The notes beneath the pieces were generated by a model that made no database searches, was not told the origin of the DNA, and worked only from the letters and a program-made list of their open reading frames with translations. Position numbers and translations under genes: made by a program. Source: Micrococcales bacterium (GTDB lineage: Bacteria; Actinomycetota; Actinomycetes; Actinomycetales; Cellulomonadaceae). Taken from it: a stretch of 64,000 nt of DNA. The DNA is taken from assembly GCA_009785115.1 (NCBI GenBank), contig WQWY01000001.1, forward strand, positions 1 to 64,000, given 5' to 3'. Shown piece after piece: positions 35,846 through 44,428 of this stretch (positions are counted from its first letter, which is position 1; every line of letters starts with the position of its first letter).

Positions 35846-36613
35846 GTGGGGTATCTGGACTCTCGGCACGCGGTGCTCGCGCTGGCCCACCGAGGGTTCG
35901 ACCTGACAGGTCGGGAGAACTCCATGGCCGCTTTCGCGGCGGCCCGCGCCCTCGGTGTCGATCACGTGGAGACCGACGCTCACGCGACCGCCGACGGTGT
36001 GGCCGTCGCGCTGCACGACGCCTGGCTCGACCGCACCACCGACACCACCGGCGCGGTCGCGGCGCTCGGCTGGGACCGCGTGCGCAGAGCCCGCATCGCA
36101 GGCACCGAACCCGTCCCCCGGCTGGAAGACCTGCTCGGCGATCTGCCCGACCTGCACGTGAACATCGACGTCAAGGCCGACGGCGCGGAAGAAGCCGTGG
36201 CCGAGGCCATCGAACGCACCGGCGCTCACGACAGGGTGCTGGTGACCTCGTTCTCCACCGCGCGGCGCCGTCGCACCCTCGCCAGGCTGTCGCGACCTGT
36301 CGCGACGTCCGCCGGACGGTCCGAGATCGTCGCGTTCCTCGCCGCCGCCGCTCTGCCGGACGCCGTGGCCGTGCCCGCCGCCCGTGCCGCGTTGCGCGGC
36401 ACCGACTGCCTGCAGGTGCCCGAACGCTCCGGGCTGAGGGTCGTCACGGCCCGTACCGTCGCGCTGGCGCACCGCGTCGGGCGCCCCGTCCACGTCTGGA
36501 CCGTCGACCGTCCCGACGACATGCGTCGCCTGCTCGACCTCGGTGTCGACGGCATCGTGACCGACAGGGCCGACCTGCTGCGCGACGTGCTGATCGCTCG
36601 TGGCGACTGGTGA
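35846..36613 (+). CDS. Glycerophosphodiester phosphodiesterase
   Basis: 255 aa, cytosolic (no signal). Motifs of the GDPD TIM barrel are present: LAHRGFDLTGRENSM with the catalytic His and Glu/Asn, VETDAHATADGVAVALHDAWLDRTT (core HDAWLDRTT with second His), NIDVKAD and the C-terminal VHVWTVDRPDDMRRLLDLGVDGIVTD (core VWTVD). It hydrolyses glycerophosphodiesters to glycerol-3-phosphate and an alcohol. An in-frame GTG at 35837 is an alternative start. Confidence 0.92.
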   Translation: MGYLDSRHAVLALAHRGFDLTGRENSMAAFAAARALGVDHVETDAHATADGVAVALHDAWLDRTTDTTGAVAALGWDRVRRARIAGTEPVPRLEDLLGDLPDLHVNIDVKADGAEEAVAEAIERTGAHDRVLVTSFSTARRRRTLARLSRPVATSAGRSEIVAFLAAAALPDAVAVPAARAALRGTDCLQVPERSGLRVVTARTVALAHRVGRPVHVWTVDRPDDMRRLLDLGVDGIVTDRADLLRDVLIARGDW

Positions 36614-36680
36614 GCGGCTGCCCGCACCTCGTCCGCGCCCAGGCGCACCGCCGATGTGCGGCACCTGCGGAGGGCGGTGC

Positions 36681-36971
36681 CTACGGACGGTCGAAACGCT
36701 GCCCCTCGACCTTCGTCGACAGCGTCCCGACGACGATCCACCACGCCGTCCCGGCAAGACCGAACAAGACGCCGATACCCGGGATCTGGCCCAGAACCTG
36801 AAGACCCAGCGAGATGAAGGTCAGGCCACCGTGCAGGTTGGCGTCCTGAAGCCTGCGCCACCCCAGGGCAAGGCTGGGGAGCAGCACGGCGAGCCCGAAC
36901 AGCCCGGAGACCACAAGAAGACCGAGCAGCATCGGCTGCTCGAACATCCACCGGGTGAACCAGCTCGACAC
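36681..36971 (-). CDS. Small membrane protein, DUF805-like fragment
   Basis: 96 aa from the GTG at 36971. It has three hydrophobic segments and a loop GWRRLQDANLHGGL that resembles the RRLHD-x-GRSGW loop of DUF805 proteins. The first helix region typical of DUF805 is shortened, so this may be a truncated or divergent member. It is divergent from the epimerase gene and shares its promoter region. Confidence 0.55.
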   Translation of the reverse strand: MSSWFTRWMFEQPMLLGLLVVSGLFGLAVLLPSLALGWRRLQDANLHGGLTFISLGLQVLGQIPGIGVLFGLAGTAWWIVVGTLSTKVEGQRFDRP

Positions 36972-36999
36972 GTTATCCCAGCCCGACCCTCGTCCGAGG

Positions 37000-37016
37000 C
37001 GATATGGGCGATATCG
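37000..37016. promoter_or_regulatory. CGATAT-N5-ATATCG inverted repeat before the epimerase operon
   Basis: Perfect 6-bp arms lie just upstream of the expected -35 position of the 37053 promoter. The same half-sites occur at the promoter of the convergent KASIII operon (44256-44282), with a wider spacer. Confidence 0.5.
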
Positions 37017-37039
37017 ATCGTCACCGAGCACATCGCCGT

Positions 37040-37045
37040 TAGGCT
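37040..37045 (+). promoter_or_regulatory. -10 box (TAGGCT) of the epimerase operon
   Basis: TAGGCT is followed after 7 nt by the GTG at 37053, giving a leaderless start for the four-gene operon. Confidence 0.6.
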
Positions 37046-37052
37046 CCGTGCC

Positions 37053-38015
37053 GTGCGTATCTTGCTCACCGGGTGCAACGGGTTCGTCGGGGGCGCGGTC
37101 GCGGCCGACGCCTTGAGTCGCGGATGGCAGGTGGTCGGCCTGGGCCGACAGCCGGCACCGGCCCACCCGGTCACGTCGTACGTGCGCCACGACCTGAGCG
37201 CACCGCTGCCTCGCGACGCCGTCCCCGGCCAGATCGACGCCGTCGTGCACGCCGCCGCTCTGGCCTCGCCGTGGGCGCCACCCCGGGCGTTCGTCGCCGC
37301 GAACGTGGACGGGACCAAGCATGTGGCCCGCTGGGCCGCCGACCACGGCGCCCCGCCGCTGGTCCACGTCTCGTCCACCTCGGTGCTGTACCGGGACGCC
37401 GACCAGACCGGGCTCACGGAGGACGCTCCTGTGCCGCCCGACGACGAGCAGATCAACGTGTACTCGCGCACCAAGAGCATCGCTGAGCGTGTGGTCGCGC
37501 ACTACCCGGGGCCGCTGGTGGTGGTGCGCCCCCGGGCGGTGTTCGGGGCGGGTGACACGGTGCTGCTGCCACGGATCATCGCCGCCGCACGCCGGGGCGT
37601 GCTCCCGGTGCTGGAACCGGCCGACGGGCCACCGGTGGTGGTGGACCTGGCCGTGGTGCAGACCGTGGCCCACTACATCATCGAGGCGATCGAGCGGCAG
37701 GTCACGGGGCTCTTCCACCTGACCAACGCCGAACCGGTCGAGCTCTACCCGCTCCTGACGGACATCCTCGACCGGCTCGGGCTGGACGTACGGCTCCAGC
37801 GCGTCCCGGTAGGCCTGGCCCGGACGCTGGCCGGCACGGCCGAGCTGTTCTCGGCGACCCTGATGGGCTGGGCAGAACCGCCGCTGACCAGGTTCGGGGT
37901 CTCGGCGCTGTCTCAGTCGAGGACGTTCGACGTGTCGCGCACCCTCGCGACGCTCGGGCCCCCGGCGGTCAGCGTGGCCGAGGGCGTGGAGGCGGTCGTC
38001 GCCGCCCATGGTTGA
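37053..38015 (+). CDS. NAD(P)-dependent epimerase/reductase (extended SDR)
   Basis: 320 aa. The Rossmann glycine motif TGCNGFVGGAV starts at residue 6 and the active site is YSRTK with an upstream SSTS. Extended SDRs of this kind include sugar epimerases and 3β-hydroxysteroid dehydrogenase/OleD-like β-keto reductases; the hydrophobic C-terminal half (LFSATLMGWAEPPLT) and cluster context favour a lipid-like substrate, but that is inference. First gene of a tight operon: its stop overlaps the next start by 8 bp. Confidence 0.85.
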   Translation: MRILLTGCNGFVGGAVAADALSRGWQVVGLGRQPAPAHPVTSYVRHDLSAPLPRDAVPGQIDAVVHAAALASPWAPPRAFVAANVDGTKHVARWAADHGAPPLVHVSSTSVLYRDADQTGLTEDAPVPPDDEQINVYSRTKSIAERVVAHYPGPLVVVRPRAVFGAGDTVLLPRIIAAARRGVLPVLEPADGPPVVVDLAVVQTVAHYIIEAIERQVTGLFHLTNAEPVELYPLLTDILDRLGLDVRLQRVPVGLARTLAGTAELFSATLMGWAEPPLTRFGVSALSQSRTFDVSRTLATLGPPAVSVAEGVEAVVAAHG

Positions 38016-39174
38016 GCCGACCACGACCGAGCGGCGTGCCCGCCGGTGGGCGCTCGGGCTGACCGTGGCCTACCTGCTCGTCACCGGGGTCAAGGTCGCG
38101 CTGGCCCGTGCTGCTCTCAGAGAATCGGCCTCTCTCAGAGAACAGTCACCGCCCGGGTCGTCGCAGGCGCCGCCGGTCACGGTGCTGGTCCCGGTGCGCT
38201 CGGGCGACCCGCAGCTGGCCTCGGTGCTGACCGAGCAGGCCGAGGGGCTGGCTGGCGCTCGTGTGCTGCTGTGCGTGGACGAGGACGACCCGAACGCGGT
38301 GCGCGTCGCCGAGCAGGTCGCGGCCTCAGCCCTCGAGACGGTGGAGGTGCGTCGGTTCGCCCCGCCCCCCACCGACCAGAACCCCAAGGTGGCCAAGCTC
38401 GCGCTCGCCGCCGCCCAGGTGCCTGACGGGCTCATAGCCCTGCTCGACGACGACACGGTGCTGCCCCCTGGTGCCCTGGCCCGGGCCGTCGCGGCGCTGG
38501 CCGATGCCGACCTGGTCACCGGGGTGCCGGTGTACCGGGAGCAGGGCGAGGTGTGGTCGCGCCTGCTCGCCGCGTTCGTCAACGGGTCGTCTCTGCTGAC
38601 CTACCTCCCTGCGGCCCGGCTGGCCGCACCGGTCACGGTCAACGGCATGTTCGTGGTGACGACGACCGAGGCGCTGGCGAGAGCCGGAGGTCTGGACGAG
38701 ATCGCTCACGAGGTCTGCGACGACTACGCGCTCGCCCGCGCCTACCGGCGCGCCGGGCTGCGCATCGCGCAGACCACCGTGGTGCACCCGCTGGTCACGA
38801 CGGTGCCCGGGCCGGTCGCCTACGCCTCCCAGATGCGCCGGTGGATGCTGTTCGCCACCCAGGTGCTGCACCGAGACCCGAGCCCGGTGCTGCTCGGGCT
38901 GGTCGTCGTCCCGAGCGTGCTGCCCTCGGCGATGCTCGCCACGGCGGTGCGGGCGGGCGGTGCGGCACCTGCGGCGGCCGTCGCGGCCGTCGGTACCAAG
39001 GCGCTGGCCACCCGGTGGTTGCGCGGGCAGGCAGGCGGGCCGACAGGAGGCGCCGGGGTCGGGCTGGAGATCGTCTCGGACCTGCTGCTCCCGGTGCACC
39101 TGGCCACGGCGCTGCTCGGCCCGCGCACCGTGACCTGGCGCGGGCGGCGGGTCCGTGTGAGGGCGCCTCGATGA
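38008..39174 (+). CDS. Membrane GT2/GT21 (ceramide glucosyltransferase-like) glycosyltransferase
   Basis: 388 aa. One N-terminal transmembrane helix (~15-35), then a GT-A domain with VTVLVPVRSGDP, the metal-binding DDDT, a CDDYALARAYRRAG acceptor/base segment and QMRRWMLF, which is the Q-x-x-R-W signature of processive and GT21 enzymes. Three or so C-terminal hydrophobic helices follow. The D, D, D, QxxRW set resembles ceramide glucosyltransferases, so transfer of a sugar to a membrane lipid is likely. Confidence 0.85.
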   Translation: MVEPTTTERRARRWALGLTVAYLLVTGVKVALARAALRESASLREQSPPGSSQAPPVTVLVPVRSGDPQLASVLTEQAEGLAGARVLLCVDEDDPNAVRVAEQVAASALETVEVRRFAPPPTDQNPKVAKLALAAAQVPDGLIALLDDDTVLPPGALARAVAALADADLVTGVPVYREQGEVWSRLLAAFVNGSSLLTYLPAARLAAPVTVNGMFVVTTTEALARAGGLDEIAHEVCDDYALARAYRRAGLRIAQTTVVHPLVTTVPGPVAYASQMRRWMLFATQVLHRDPSPVLLGLVVVPSVLPSAMLATAVRAGGAAPAAAVAAVGTKALATRWLRGQAGGPTGGAGVGLEIVSDLLLPVHLATALLGPRTVTWRGRRVRVRAPR

Positions 39175-39187
39175 CGACGGCACCCCT

Positions 39188-39838
39188 GTGAGCTGGCTGA
39201 CGCGCTCCGAGGCGACCGACAGCCTGGCCACCCCGGCGCCCCTGGTCGCGGTGTGGCTGTCGGGGCAGGTGGTGCACTCGCACTCTCACCTCTCCGCGAG
39301 CCAGACCAGGCTGCTGGCGCAGGTGGCCTCGGCCGGGTGGGCCGTCGTGCCCGGCGGTCTCCCCTACGACGCGGCCGGGCCGTGCCCGACGGCGGACGGC
39401 ACCGGGACCTGCGCCGAGGCGACGCTGCCGGTCGCGTCGGCACGCAGCCTCGCCCAGTACCTGACAGCCCCGTACGGCTTCGGCACGCAGGTGGCCCGGT
39501 TCTTGCGGCCGGTGGTCGACGCGACCGGCGAGCGGCTGCTCGTCGTCGTGGGGAGCGCCGGGGCTCAGATGCTCACCGCCGCCTGCGAGCGCCTGGCCTG
39601 GCCTGAGCGGCTCGGGCTGGACGTCGTCGCGCTCGGGCCTGTCGGGCGTCTGCCTTCGCGGGCACGGACCTTCGTGGTCCAGGCCCGACGCGACCGGATC
39701 AGCCGGCTCGGCTATCGGGGCACGGTCGACGTCGTCGTCCCTGGCGCCCACATGGGCTACCCCGACCGGCCCGAGGTGCGCCGCGTCGTGAGCGAGGTCG
39801 CGGCCCGCTGGGCCGCCGACGCGCGGGTGAGACCATGA
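39188..39838 (+). CDS. Putative α/β-hydrolase fold protein
   Basis: 216 aa from a GTG 13 bp after the glycosyltransferase stop. A nucleophile-elbow-like VVVGSAGAQML, an acid candidate in QARRDRIS and a His in VPGAHMGYP are in the right order for a Ser-Asp-His triad, although the first glycine of GxSxG is replaced. No signal peptide. It may cleave or transfer an acyl group within the cluster pathway; low sequence familiarity keeps this tentative. Confidence 0.6.
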   Translation: MSWLTRSEATDSLATPAPLVAVWLSGQVVHSHSHLSASQTRLLAQVASAGWAVVPGGLPYDAAGPCPTADGTGTCAEATLPVASARSLAQYLTAPYGFGTQVARFLRPVVDATGERLLVVVGSAGAQMLTAACERLAWPERLGLDVVALGPVGRLPSRARTFVVQARRDRISRLGYRGTVDVVVPGAHMGYPDRPEVRRVVSEVAARWAADARVRP

Positions 39839-41076
39839 AGGTGCTGGCCGTCGCCCCGCCGTTCGCCGGGCACCTCAACCCGCTGCTGACGCTGGCCGAG
39901 GGCCTGCGCGACCACGGCGTGGTGACGACGTTCGCGACCGGGGCGACCAAGGCGCCGCTGGTGCGTCGGCTCGGGTTCGACGTCGACATGATCTGCGGGG
40001 ACGACCCTCACGTGTTCGACCGGATCGCTGACACCGCCGGCCCGGTGCGCTCGTCGCCGCGTCTGCTCACCCGCCAGCTGCGGGCCAACCTGGCCCTGCT
40101 GCCTCAGGCTCGCGCCGAGCTTCGCGAGATCGTGGACCGGGCACGCCCTGACGCGGTGCTGGCCGACTTCACCGCGCCGGTCGCCGGGATGGTCGCCACC
40201 GAGCGTGGCATCCCGTGGCTGACGACGACGCCCACCCCGTTCGCGCTGGAGACCCGCACCGGGACACCCTCGTACTGCGGCGGATGGGGCCCAGCCCGCC
40301 ATCCTTGGCACCGCTGGCGTGACGCGCTCGGCCGGACGGCGACCCGGGTGACCAAGCGGGGGATGGAACGAGTGCTCGCCTCGTCGTTCACCGCTGCGGG
40401 CACCGGCGTCTACCGCGAGGACGGTTCCGAGGCCGCCTACTCCCCCACCCAGATCCTCGGCCTGGGCATGACCGAGCTGGAGCTGCCCCGGGACTGGCCC
40501 GACGTGTTCACGATGGTCGGCCCGGTCACCGCGACCCCGGAGACGTGGCCCGTCCCGCCGGTGCTGCCCGAGGGGCCGTTCGTGCTGGTCACCGTGGGGA
40601 CGCACCTGCGCTGGGCGAAGCACGACCTGATCGCGCGAGCCACCAGGCTGGCCGAGGCCGTCGGTCACCAGGTGGTGGTCTCGCTCGGCGACGCCGCCCG
40701 GGCCGAGCCGAAGCCGGTCGAGACCCACGGCACGGTGCACGTGTTCGGCTACCTGCCCTACGACGCCGTGGTGCCTCGCGCCCGGGCCGTCGTGCACCAC
40801 GGCGGGGCGGGGATCACGTACTCGTGCGTGCGGGCCGGGGTGCCCGCGGTGGTGGTGCCGCACGACTACGACCAGTTCGACTTCGCCGCCCGGGTGGTCG
40901 CCGCCGGGGCCGGGATCCGGGCCAGGCGGGTGGACGACGCTCGCGCCCTGCGGGCCACGCTGGACCTCGATCGCACCCGCCTGGACGCCCTGTCCCGAGC
41001 GGCCGCGACCTACGACCCGGTCGCGGCCGTCGCCGCCGCGCTGCTGCGGCACGTGGAGCAGCGGGACGCCACGTAG
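39835..41076 (+). CDS. GT-B glycosyltransferase (GT1/UGT-like)
   Basis: 413 aa, overlapping the previous gene by ATGA. N-terminal VAPPFAGHLNPLLTLAEGL is the acceptor-side loop of GT1 enzymes; the C-terminal donor site has VHHGGAGITYSCVRAGVPAVVVPHDYDQFDFA (core HHGGAGIT and the DQ pair). It should move a sugar from a nucleotide-sugar to a hydrophobic aglycone in the cytosol. Last gene of the plus-strand operon; it ends 34 bp from the convergent ligase gene. Confidence 0.9.
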   Translation: MKVLAVAPPFAGHLNPLLTLAEGLRDHGVVTTFATGATKAPLVRRLGFDVDMICGDDPHVFDRIADTAGPVRSSPRLLTRQLRANLALLPQARAELREIVDRARPDAVLADFTAPVAGMVATERGIPWLTTTPTPFALETRTGTPSYCGGWGPARHPWHRWRDALGRTATRVTKRGMERVLASSFTAAGTGVYREDGSEAAYSPTQILGLGMTELELPRDWPDVFTMVGPVTATPETWPVPPVLPEGPFVLVTVGTHLRWAKHDLIARATRLAEAVGHQVVVSLGDAARAEPKPVETHGTVHVFGYLPYDAVVPRARAVVHHGGAGITYSCVRAGVPAVVVPHDYDQFDFAARVVAAGAGIRARRVDDARALRATLDLDRTRLDALSRAAATYDPVAAVAAALLRHVEQRDAT

Positions 41077-41110
41077 GGCAGGACGAGACCATGTGGGAGA
41101 GGGGTAGACG

Positions 41111-42391
41111 TCAGACGGCCTGCCGCAAGACGCCCTCCGCGACGCCGGCAGCCCGGCGAACCCGGCGCAGCTTGCGGGTCGGGTCGTCGTCGGGCCAGGC
41201 GGCCTGGACCAGCGGCGGGGGCACGCACCCTGCCTGAGCGGTCGCCTCCCGCAGCGCGGCGGCCGCGACCGGCCAGGCGCTCTCGGGCCGGGTCGCCAGC
41301 TCCCAGCGGTCGGGGAGCTGGAGCACCCGGAAGTCGTCCACGCCGGCACCGAGCGCGGCTCCTCGCACGAAGTCGGCGAAGAACGGGGCCAGGGTCGCCG
41401 GGTCGTCAGCACGCGGCAGCCACAGCACGTCGTCGCACCGGCCGACCACCTCGGCGACGGTGCGCAGGGGCGAGCCGCACTCGCACGGCGTGCCGACCAC
41501 GAGCACGTCGTCCAGGCGCACCCGCAGCATCGCCTGGGTGGTACGCCACAGGTCGGTGACCACCGGCACGAAGCGACCCTCCCCCACCCACAGCGGCTCG
41601 ATGTGCACGACGTCCTCGGCCAGGTGCAGCTGGCCTTCCCGGCACGACGCCCCGAGGAAACCCTCGGTGGCCTGGTACACCTGGCTCACGGGCACCCCGA
41701 GCGCCGCCTCGACCAGCGCCGCGTCGTGCGGGTCGAGCACCTCGGCGACCGACACCACCTGACGCGGGGAGATCGGGAGACCAGCACGGGCCGCCATCAC
41801 CAGCACCGACGGCGGGGCGACGACCACCGTCGGGCGGGCCTCGGCCAACGAGCCGAGGATGCGGGCATGGTCGGCCAGGTCGACGAACGTGAACGAGACC
41901 CGCCCGCCATCTACCGTCTGATATAGCGGCCCGCCCGCGCGCAGCACCAGCGCGACCCGGGTGCCGCGCGGCACCCCGTCGGGCATGACCGTGGCCAGCA
42001 CCTGCCCGGCCCACCGGTCGCGCTCGGCCGCCGAGGTGAGGAACGCCGACTGCCGCCCTGAGGTGCCTGACGACAGCCCGACGCTCACCCCCCGCAGCGT
42101 CGTGGAGAAGTCTCGGTGCCGTTCTGCCGTGCGGGCGGCGTCGAGCGCCTGGTCCAGGGTCAGGCCGACCCTGTTGAGGTCGGAGAACCGGTCGACCATC
42201 GTCGCCTTGTCGAGCACCGGCAGGTCGTCCAGCGTGCGCGGGGAGAGCCCCGCGTAGAACGGGTAGCGGCGCGGCGCGGCGGCCACGACACGACGCAGCC
42301 GGGCCCGCTGCCACGCCTCGAGGTGCTCCCGGTCCGTGAACCGGCGGCGGCGAGCGGCCAGGTAGTGGGCGACCACCCGTGCCCGGCTCAT
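41111..42391 (-). CDS. PaaK/CoF390 synthetase-like adenylate-forming enzyme
   Basis: 426 aa. The nucleotide-binding loop LSSGTSGRQSAF, the later YQATEGFLGASC (adenine and Thr-Glu motif) and a C-terminal domain with DDVLWLPRADD resemble phenylacetate-CoA ligase/CoF390 synthetase (COG1541). It should adenylate an aromatic or acyl carboxylate. Zn-binding-type cysteines appear in GTPCECGSPL. Starts by a 4-bp overlap with the MBL gene, as the last gene of the minus-strand operon. Confidence 0.85.
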   Translation of the reverse strand: MSRARVVAHYLAARRRRFTDREHLEAWQRARLRRVVAAAPRRYPFYAGLSPRTLDDLPVLDKATMVDRFSDLNRVGLTLDQALDAARTAERHRDFSTTLRGVSVGLSSGTSGRQSAFLTSAAERDRWAGQVLATVMPDGVPRGTRVALVLRAGGPLYQTVDGGRVSFTFVDLADHARILGSLAEARPTVVVAPPSVLVMAARAGLPISPRQVVSVAEVLDPHDAALVEAALGVPVSQVYQATEGFLGASCREGQLHLAEDVVHIEPLWVGEGRFVPVVTDLWRTTQAMLRVRLDDVLVVGTPCECGSPLRTVAEVVGRCDDVLWLPRADDPATLAPFFADFVRGAALGAGVDDFRVLQLPDRWELATRPESAWPVAAAALREATAQAGCVPPPLVQAAWPDDDPTRKLRRVRRAAGVAEGVLRQAV

Positions 42392-43245
42392 CCCAGCACC
42401 GCCCGGGCATCGCTGATCGCCTGCTCGTCGTGAGAGGGCACCACCAGCAGGTCCGGGTCAGCGACGGTCAGACGGTGCAACGCCTGGACGGTGGCGACGT
42501 ACCGGGGCCAGTCGTGGGTGGCCATCGCGACCAGGCGCGACGGCAGCCGCAGGTCGTCCACCGTGCGCCGGTCCCAGACCGCGTCCCCCACCAGCAGCAG
42601 GTCACGCGCACCCCCACGGACCAGCACGCCCAGGTGGCCGTCGTGATGACCGGGCAGCGGCACCACGAGCACGCTGCCGTCGCCTGTGAGGTCTCGCACC
42701 GGGCCTGGCTCGCTCAGCGTCGGACCCAGCGCACCGAGGCCCAGCGTGGCAAGGCGCGGCTCGTCGACCACGGGCAGCGAGGTCACGTCCACCACGTCCG
42801 TGCTGGGCGGCACCAGCGCGGGTACGAACCCCGTACGAGCCCTGGCCAGGCCGCGCCGGGCCCGAGCGACGGCGAGCGCCCGGGCGTCGGTGACGACCCG
42901 GGCGTCGGGGAGGTCGACCAGACCGCCCAGGTGGTCGGCGTGCAGGTGGGTGAGCACCACGGTGCGCACATCACCCGGCGCGATGCCGAGAGTGCCGAGC
43001 TGGTCGACCAGCGGCTCGCCCGGCCCGACCGTGACGGGCAGCGCCAACCCGTAGAGCCGGTCCAGGCCGTGGCGCATCGCCTCGACCACCCGTGGTGCGT
43101 ACCCGGTGTCGACGACGACCACGCCGCGCTCATGCTCGATGACGGCGACCAGCGCTGGGAATCGGACCTCGGCGAACCCCGCACCCCGGCGGGCCAACCA
43201 TGCCCGGGCCGTGGTGTGGCCGCAGGTCAGCAGATGAACACGCAT
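42388..43245 (-). CDS. MBL-fold metallohydrolase (AHL lactonase-like)
   Basis: 285 aa. Metal ligands are in THLHADHLGGL (HxHxDH), PLPGHHDGHLGVLV and LVGDAVWD (Asp), with a C-terminal VPSHDEQ His. Length and order resemble N-acylhomoserine lactonases, so a lactone or thioester in the pathway could be the substrate. It begins 2 bp after the KASIII stop. Confidence 0.87.
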   Translation of the reverse strand: MRVHLLTCGHTTARAWLARRGAGFAEVRFPALVAVIEHERGVVVVDTGYAPRVVEAMRHGLDRLYGLALPVTVGPGEPLVDQLGTLGIAPGDVRTVVLTHLHADHLGGLVDLPDARVVTDARALAVARARRGLARARTGFVPALVPPSTDVVDVTSLPVVDEPRLATLGLGALGPTLSEPGPVRDLTGDGSVLVVPLPGHHDGHLGVLVRGGARDLLLVGDAVWDRRTVDDLRLPSRLVAMATHDWPRYVATVQALHRLTVADPDLLVVPSHDEQAISDARAVLG

Positions 43246-43247
43246 CG

Positions 43248-44231
43248 TCAGTACCTCAGCACCACAGCGCCCAGGCCCAGCCCGGCGCCCGAGCCGAGCA
43301 GCACCACCCGGTCTCCCCGGGTGAGCCTGCCGGTGGTCACCGCGTGGTGCAGCGCGGTGGGCACGGAGGCCGCGACCTGGTTGCCGTGGTCGGCGAGGAT
43401 GTCCATCACACGTTCCTCGGGCACTCCGAGGCGCCCCAGCAGACGCAGCCCCGCCGCGCTGGCCTGGTGCGGGACCACAAGATCGGCCTCGTCCAGACCG
43501 AACCCGGTCTGCTCGGCCAGCCCGGCCAGGAACCTCGGCAGGTGCCGCATCGTGGCGCGCAGCAGCGCGGGGCCGTCCATGGCGAACAGGTAGGCACGCT
43601 CGTCAGGTGGTGGCGTCCGTACGTTCCACCGGGTGCCGCCCGCTGCGATGGTGCTCGACTCGGCTGCCTCGGGCCAGTGCCCGAACCTCAGGCCCAGCAC
43701 CGCCGAGGCCGGGTCGCGGACCAGCACCGCCGCCGCGGCGCCGTCACCGAACAGCGCGCTGGCCTCGACGTCCGTGTGGTCCAGCCCTTTGGAGGCGACC
43801 TCGGTGGCGACCACGGCCACGGTCTCCCAGCGACCGACAGCCAGGGCCGACGCGGCGATCTCCACCCCGGTGAGGAACCCCAGGCAGGACGAGTTCACGT
43901 CGAAGGCCTCGGTGCGCCCTCCCCGCGCGCCCAGCTCGCGCAGGGTGAGCACGGCGGTGGTGGGCATGGGCTGCTCGGGCACGACGGTGGCCACGATCAG
44001 CGCGTCGAGATCGTCCACGCCCATGCCTGCCGCGTCCAGGGCTCGGCTCACCGCCTGGGCGGCCATCATCGAGGACGTCTCCGTCTCGGTCGCCCACCGT
44101 CGGGTGACGACGCCCGAACGCCCCTCGGTCGTCCCCGGAGGACGCCCGTACAGCAGGTCCAGCTGCGCCGAGGTGACCTCTCGGCTCGGTTCGTGCACCC
44201 CAGACCCGACCACACGTACAGGAAGCTCCAC
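43248..44231 (-). CDS. KASIII-like 3-oxoacyl-ACP synthase family protein
   Basis: 327 aa from the GTG at 44231, the start that gives the normal N-terminus (VRVVGSGVHEPSREV). The catalytic triad is intact: Cys in VNSSCLGFL, His in VPHQASAAG and Asn in DHGNQVAAS. FabH-type enzymes join an acyl-CoA to malonyl-ACP; relatives such as OleA join two acyl chains. A housekeeping FabH would be with fab genes, while this one heads an operon with an MBL hydrolase and a ligase, which points to a dedicated pathway. Confidence 0.9.
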   Translation of the reverse strand: MELPVRVVGSGVHEPSREVTSAQLDLLYGRPPGTTEGRSGVVTRRWATETETSSMMAAQAVSRALDAAGMGVDDLDALIVATVVPEQPMPTTAVLTLRELGARGGRTEAFDVNSSCLGFLTGVEIAASALAVGRWETVAVVATEVASKGLDHTDVEASALFGDGAAAAVLVRDPASAVLGLRFGHWPEAAESSTIAAGGTRWNVRTPPPDERAYLFAMDGPALLRATMRHLPRFLAGLAEQTGFGLDEADLVVPHQASAAGLRLLGRLGVPEERVMDILADHGNQVAASVPTALHHAVTTGRLTRGDRVVLLGSGAGLGLGAVVLRY

Positions 44232-44255
44232 CTGGCGAGCGTGGCACAGATCGTC

Positions 44256-44282
44256 CCGATATTTCCGGACTTGGTATATCGG
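44256..44282. promoter_or_regulatory. CCGATAT-N13-ATATCGG inverted repeat before the KASIII operon
   Basis: Perfect 7-bp arms sit 24 bp upstream of the KASIII start. The core half-site CGATAT/ATATCG is shared with the repeat at 37000-37016 before the convergent operon, suggesting a common regulator. Confidence 0.5.
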
Positions 44283-44336
44283 TGCCATTACGGTGCCATC
44301 ACAGGATTGGTGAGGATGGCTCGTCGTACGGCAAAA

Positions 44337-44378
44337 GAGCACCCCGTCACCGCAGGGGGCGGGGGCGACGGGGTGCTC
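44337..44378 (-). terminator. Rho-independent terminator for the small minus-strand gene
   Basis: GAGCACCCCGTC and GACGGGGTGCTC form a 12-bp stem with an 18-nt loop. On the minus strand the stem is followed at once by TTTTGCC, the layout of an intrinsic terminator. It sits 50 bp past the stop of the 44429-44596 ORF. Confidence 0.75.
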
Positions 44379-44428
44379 GCCTCAGCATAGGACAGGCACC
44401 CCAGACGCGCGGGTCAAACGTGCGACCC

